This document shows, piece by piece, positions 25,976 through 31,000 of a DNA stretch of 31,000 nucleotides. How positions within the stretch are numbered: the stretch's first letter is position 1; each line of letters opens with the position of its first letter. The stretch comes from Chrysomallon squamiferum. Taxonomy: Eukaryota > Mollusca > Gastropoda > Neomphalida > Peltospiridae. The stretch lies in assembly GCA_012295275.1 (NCBI GenBank), contig CM022679.1, positions 659,775 to 690,774 on the forward strand, in the 5' to 3' direction. The position numbers were made by a program, and so were the translations under genes. The notes below the pieces were generated by a model. That model saw only the letters and a list, made by a program, of their open reading frames with translations. It made no database searches and was not told the origin of the DNA.

Positions 25976-26975
25976 AGCAGTGTTACTGACTGTTATTTCT
26001 AGTATACAGGCTGTTACCGAATGACATTAACAATAAGTTTTAGAATCACAAATGGGTGCTAAATCTATTTTCAGTGCACATACCTGTGGTTATCACAGTG
26101 TTAAAATACTGCTAATGTTTGTGTGTCAGAACCGTGTACTAAGACAGGGCTCGTACATCAGTACCTAAATAATTTGCTAACTCTTATATTGCTAACTCAT
26201 CCAAAGCTTCAAGTTACAAACTGTTTAAAAACGCTGCTGCTTTCAAGATACATTTCAACCTAACAAAGACAAAAAACGGACACTCACTGTTACAGTTTAG
26301 AAAAACCACAATCTTCCTAGTGACAGAAAAACGTACAACTATAAAACAGAATACGTCTATTTGTAATAAATGAAATATTGGAGATACGTTTCATTATATA
26401 GCTACATGTATGTGTTTTAAGAATCTAAATCAAGTATTCATAAGTTTTATAATTTATTTAAGTCTAAAAAGACTTCGACTTGAGTGTAGTAAATTATCTT
26501 TGTTGTTATGATAATCTGTTTCAGATTAGTTGGAAATCGATTATTACTTAGTTAAGAAGGTACCCATCTTAAGATATTTATCATAAGAAATTTTTAAACC
26601 TCATTGCCCATAAGAAATTTCTTTTTGAATCGCAAAGCTAGCACAAAGCAAAAGACGTTTAACAAAGTGAAGAAAGCAAAGACTAAAACAGTGTACATAC
26701 TTTGTAGAGAAGAACTAATCCTCAATGAAGCAGAGATAATAACAAAAACACAATTATACAAAAAAGAAGATATTGTGCACCAAAGTTAAATGGAAAGGCT
26801 AATTAGAATAAAAGATAGTAATAACTCATAGAATTCATTAAAAAAAAAATATATATATATAAAATAAAAAAATAGTTTGGGTTTTCTGAAAGACGGAGCC
26901 ATGCAAAAAGCATTTTACAAGATTCATTTACTGAAATCACTGCAGTTTGAGAAAGTGGTGTCCAGTTCAGTGACC

Positions 26976-27045
26976 ACACAGGTAATACTTATACAGACAA
27001 GTACTTATACATACAGACAAGTACTTATACAGACAAGTACTTATT
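26976..27045 (+). repeat. Short tandem repeat ACAGACAAGTACTTAT
   Basis: Three to four partial copies of CAGACAAGTACTTATA with variable spacers, just after a CACACAG|GTAATA donor-like site. No gene could be assigned. Confidence 0.8.
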
Positions 27046-27180
27046 GTTCAACTACAAGTGAGACGTCACGGGTGAGAATGATGGGTAGAAAGAAGATACG
27101 AATGTGCACGAACACACAAGTCAGCAAGTGTCTGTAGTAGTTATTTGTAACCAAAATTTAACGTAATATATGTGTCTGTG

Positions 27181-27297
27181 TGTATATGTACATACATACA
27201 TACATACGTACGTACGTACATACATACACATATATTTATATCTATGTATGTATATATTTATATATGTGTGAGTGTGTGTGTCTGTGTGTGTGTGTTA
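27181..27297 (+). repeat. CATA / TACG / TATG / GT microsatellite
   Basis: CATA and TACG units on the left and TATG and TG units on the right give partial self-complementarity, so the transcript or single strand could fold back. Confidence 0.85.
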
Positions 27298-27551
27298 TAG
27301 ACAGATATGTTCTGTCTTTATTTGGAATGTTACTGTGCTAACTTTATCCATTCACTGTTAAACTGCTGACAAACAAACCTTTGGCGAAACGAAACTTTGC
27401 ATTGTTCCAATAAGAAAACATTCAAATTACAGAACCTCTGTGTTACTAATTCCTCGTTTGCTTACAGATCCTTTGAGACAACGAAAATTTGGGCTAATGA
27501 ACCATCAGAATATTGAATATTCGATTTAGCGAACCAACGAATTTTCGATCC

Positions 27552-28144
27552 AATTAATTATACATGTGTTCATACATACAATTAATTATACACGTATACA
27601 TACATACACTTAATTACACACGTGTACATACATACAACTAATTACATACACGTGTACATACATACAATTAATTATACACGTGTACATACATACACTTAAT
27701 TACACACGTGTACATACATACAATTAATTATACACGTGTACATACATACAATTAATTATACACGTATACATACATACACTTAATTACACACGTGTACATA
27801 CATACAATTAATTACACACGTGTACATTCATACACTTAATTACACACGTGTACATACATACACTTAATTACACACGTGTACATACATACACTTAATTACA
27901 CACGTGTACATACATACACTTAATTACACACGTGTACATTCATACACTTAATTACACACGTGTACATACATACAATTAATTATACACGTGTACATACATA
28001 CAATTAATTATACACGTGTACATACATACAATTAATTATACACGTGTACATACATACACTTAATTATACACGTGTACATACATACAATTAATTATACACG
28101 TGTACATACATACAATTAATTATACACGTGTACATACCTACACT
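27552..28144 (+). repeat. 21-unit, 28-bp minisatellite carrying E-boxes
   Basis: The unit is about TTAATTATACACGTGTACAT plus ACATACAA. The cores lie at 27563, 27591, 27619, 27649, 27677, 27705 and then every 28 bp to 28125. Eighteen units have CACGTG inside the palindrome ACACGTGT, two have CACGTA and the first has CATGTG. Only one unit is 30 bp instead of 28. Confidence 0.97.
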
Positions 28145-28660
28145 TACGGATCTACGTCCAGTGAATCTTTGTCTGCTAATTGTTTTCGTTGTTCATTCCT
28201 CTAATACAGATCTTACGGACTAATGAATATTCGGAAAATGACTCTTTGGACAAATGAATGCTGGAACCAGTGAATATCTAACCTGTTAAAACTTGTCGCT
28301 GTTGATTCTTTAAATATAGATCTAACGGAGCAATGGGACTAAGGAACTTTTGTACAGATGGACATTCGGCATTCCGACCAGCGAATCGTTCAGACAATTA
28401 AATGATATCGCTGTTAGTTTTTTAATTACTGAACTTAAAGATTAACGAATTTTTGGACAAATGAACCGTTTGACATTTGACTTAAGACTTTTTAAGTGCG
28501 TTAACCGGCTGAAACAAAAGCAGATCTGGAAGTGATCGAGATTATCAATAAAACGTCTTCCAGTATAATTGTCTTACCTACACACATGGTTCATTGCTTA
28601 CGTTCAGTATTGAGTACCGCAGAACTTTATTACGTCTACGTTATAAACCTTTCAGATAAT
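28145..28660. other. Quasi-repetitive noncoding flank
   Basis: Phrases such as ACTAATGAATATTCGG, GACAAATGAATGCTGG and GGACAAATGAACCG recur irregularly, and similar ones occur left of the minisatellite at 27475-27550. This looks like a decayed short-unit satellite. No coding signal was found. Confidence 0.4.
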
Positions 28661-28925
28661 CATATTAGCTGCCTTTGAGAAAAGCAATAACACATTGATA
28701 AATTTCAGTTGTAATAGTAATATAGCCATCTGCCATACGCAACAGACTTACTATTAATAACACTTTTCTACATAAAGCAACACGACCTTCAGGAAAATCT
28801 ACGACGACGGCCCAGTCGCATCGCAACCACGAGCACGCTGCGGTATTCAGCAACGTCGTGTCTGTCCGCATCTACGTGAACGTGCGGTAACCGCGCGGAC
28901 ACTGTCGTCACTGTCACAGAAACCA
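28661..28925. other. GC-richer segment with a 68-codon minus-strand open frame, unassigned
   Basis: 28790-28915 has a higher GC and CpG content than its surroundings. The minus-strand frame (28871-28665) contains AVVVDFPEGRVALCRK and YITITTEIYQCV, but I recognise no family and see no clear splice sites. It may be a promoter-like CpG patch, an exon of an unknown gene or chance. Confidence 0.2.
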
Positions 28926-29239
28926 CTGAAAACTGTGTTCACTTTTCTAAAGACAAAATATAAAACATGAAGAAAAACTCAGGCTGTTTGTATACATATT
29001 TATATATATACACATACACGCTACTAAACAGACACCTATACATACGTACACACAAAAACATAATTATATATATACAAACTGTAAAGAAGCACATTTTAAC
29101 TCATACAGTTTTTGTTATGAATTGACCGGGCTTCATTGAGGTGTCTAACGCATGCGGAAAAACTCTGCGGATTAAATCATCCCTGACGTAAGAGTCAGAA
29201 AATACGTCATCAGTTCAGCTTGGTCTGAAGATTTCTTCC

Positions 29240-29323
29240 GAAATCATCGCAGAACGAGAACTGAACCGAAATCATCGCAGAACGAGGACTGAACCGAAAT
29301 CATCGCAGAACGAGGACTGAACC
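29240..29323 (+). repeat. Three tandem 28-bp copies
   Basis: Units at 29240, 29268 and 29296 contain GAAATCATCGCAGAACGAG and ACTGAACC. The first differs by one base (GAGAA for GAGGA), indicating a recent triplication. Confidence 0.95.
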
Positions 29324-30180
29324 GAATTGTGAAAATCTTCCGTGGACACGTAGTAAAACTTGCAGAAGGTTTTGTTAAAAGTTTGGTACTTGTCAGTCGC
29401 TGTGACGATTAAAACCTGTTGTCTGCATTTGAACCACGTGACTAGAAAAAGAGGCTTCTGAAGCATTCATAAATTTTATAAATTGTTTAACTCTAAGAAA
29501 AACTTCAGTTCTTAAAAAACTTTCTATTTTCTGTAATCTAATCATGAAGTTTTTCAAACCTTCTGGCTGAGATATAGAAACATTGTGTATGTTGTTATTA
29601 TTATGTACATTATCGTAAACCCGCTGTCTTGTCATGCTTGTTGTAATTGTTACAATTAAATTTTTTATGAATGTATCCTCATATGTCGTAGACTACGGCC
29701 TGAGTGCAAATAAAAGTTCAGTCAGCTGATCAAGTGTCGCATTTTAACATAACAACTTACTGTCCCATACTGTAACCATTAAAACTGCAGAAACTGAAAA
29801 GGTAGGCTAGAATAAAACTTTCACTTACATTTGACTGCGGAAGTCTACAGAAAGATTTCAGTAGAAAATAAATTAAACACAACGGAAATGGTAAAAATAT
29901 CCTCACTGAGTTATTTACCCCAAAACTGTTTAAAAGGCGAAATGAAGAAGTTTATGAGTCACTGAAGAGAATAATGGAAATACACTGCAGTGTTTGAAAG
30001 CAACAAAAAGGTGCTTATTGTTTTAAAACAAAAAACAATGAAGACACATACACACATATACATAGATTCATAGCTATCTCGCATACACATAATAAATACA
30101 AAGATACTGATTTTTCTTTATTTCTTTCTTTCAATTGTAAAAATATATTTGTTATAAATTTTAAATCACATAATTGCCGC
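29324..30180. other. Noncoding or unassigned
   Basis: AT-rich with small open frames lacking domain signal. There is a TTA/TAT run near 29588-29602. Nothing firmer was seen. Confidence 0.4.
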
Positions 30181-30435
30181 ACGTTTTCCGCACGTGTTCC
30201 GCACGTGTTCCGCAGTCCGGCTCTGCGGACAGAGGAAGGGCAGACGTGGCGGGTTGGCTGAGGGTTGGTGTGGACGAGCCGAGACGTGCACACAGCTCAA
30301 TAAAGTAAACAACATGCACGCAAGCAAACCAATAAAAATACAGAAATTACCAACGCCTTGTCAAGCTGTTTTGTTGAAATTAATTATTATTTGATTGATT
30401 TCTGGTTTGTAAGTGTATGACTGCGGATATATAAC
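30180..30435 (+). promoter_or_regulatory. Possible promoter: CACGTG cluster and TATA box
   Basis: CCGCACGTTTT, CCGCACGTGTT and CCGCACGTGTT follow in tandem at 30178-30210, in a CpG-rich patch extending to about 30290. GATATATAACG at 30425-30435 fits a TATA box. A candidate leader exon of about 50 nt ends at AGGAAAG|GTAATT (GT at 30510). A downstream gene would lie beyond the window. Confidence 0.3.
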
Positions 30436-30767
30436 GTGCGCAAGATAGGTACAACTTCACTTATACACGAACTTTCACAGAAAGCAGAAACTTCGTCGCA
30501 AGAGGAAAGGTAATTTAACTTTAATTTCATATTTTATCATAAAATTTAGTTTGTTTCTTAGTTTGCATATTTTTAATTACTGAAGATAATGTATAATAAT
30601 AATTATTATAAAAAAATACTTTTTTTCAGTAACGCCTCTCAGTTATTGGTTTAGTTACTCTGTGAGGAGCATTTCATGTTTCAGAGAAATCTGTTTTAGA
30701 CAGGATAACACAACCAGTACTGGAAATGCTGTACTTATTAATAATATTTCTTTTACTAAAACAAATA

Positions 30768-30965
30768 TTACTATTTCTACTACTAATAGTACTACTTTAC
30801 GATTACTGGTACTATTAATACTACAACTACTATTTGTATTACAATTATTACTATTAGTACCATTACTAGAACTGCTAATATTGCTACTACTGCTACTACT
30901 ACTACTATTATTACAGTGACGCTGCTACTACTGCTATTACCACTAACTACTATTACTACTACAAT
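30768..30965 (+). repeat. ACT/ATT-rich trinucleotide tract
   Basis: Imperfect ACT, TTA and CTA units over about 200 bp. The Leu-rich frame over it is not coding. Confidence 0.85.
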
Positions 30966-31000
30966 AACAACAATAGCAAACTAACAAAATAAATAAGCAA

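Noticed and set aside
26877-27137. 86-codon open frame with a donor-like CACACAG|GTAATA
   Set aside because: Half of it is a short tandem repeat and no acceptor, domain or partner exon was found.

Overview
The window is AT-rich nuclear DNA from an animal, with intron-rich genes and very many microsatellites. Four protein-coding genes can be reconstructed end to end by exon homology, GT-AG boundaries and reading-frame continuity. The set points to a bilaterian that retains DMC1, a gene missing from Drosophila and C. elegans. Gene style, low-complexity load and the neuropeptide-type GPCR suggest a lophotrochozoan, probably a mollusc, but that placement is inference.

Layout. 561-5134 (-) is DMC1, the meiotic recombinase, in 13 coding exons (341 aa). 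It is head-to-head with SNU13/NHP2L1 (15.5K U4 snRNP and box C/D protein) at 5753-7753 (+), 5 exons, 127 aa; about 0.6 kb between the start codons probably holds a bidirectional promoter. After a tail-to-tail intergenic stretch lies 10230-13689 (-): a secreted 642-aa protein with a signal peptide, a degenerate von Willebrand A domain, a 240-residue Thr/Pro mucin-like linker and a second vWA domain with an intact metal site. A 5' UTR exon and TATA box sit near 14849-15088. Next, 17118-21505 (+) is a complete 372-aa rhodopsin-class peptide-type GPCR in 4 coding exons. From 21.7 kb to the end I see no convincing coding gene, only microsatellites, a 21-unit E-box minisatellite (27552-28144), small tandem duplications and, near 30.4 kb, a possible promoter for a gene lying beyond the window.

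The most striking signal is repeated tandem amplification of exon-intron junctions. In the GPCR, the last 20 coding bases of exon 1 plus its splice donor form a 71-bp unit present in 21 copies (17420-18859), 19 of them with an intact donor. The next intron has 4 copies of its donor and 6 copies of its acceptor. SNU13 shows the same at smaller scale: a duplicated acceptor in intron 1, a duplicated donor in intron 2 and a duplicated acceptor region in intron 4. I found six such events in 23 introns. Most copies would introduce an early stop if used, so either the spliceosome ignores them or they act as regulatory poison sites.
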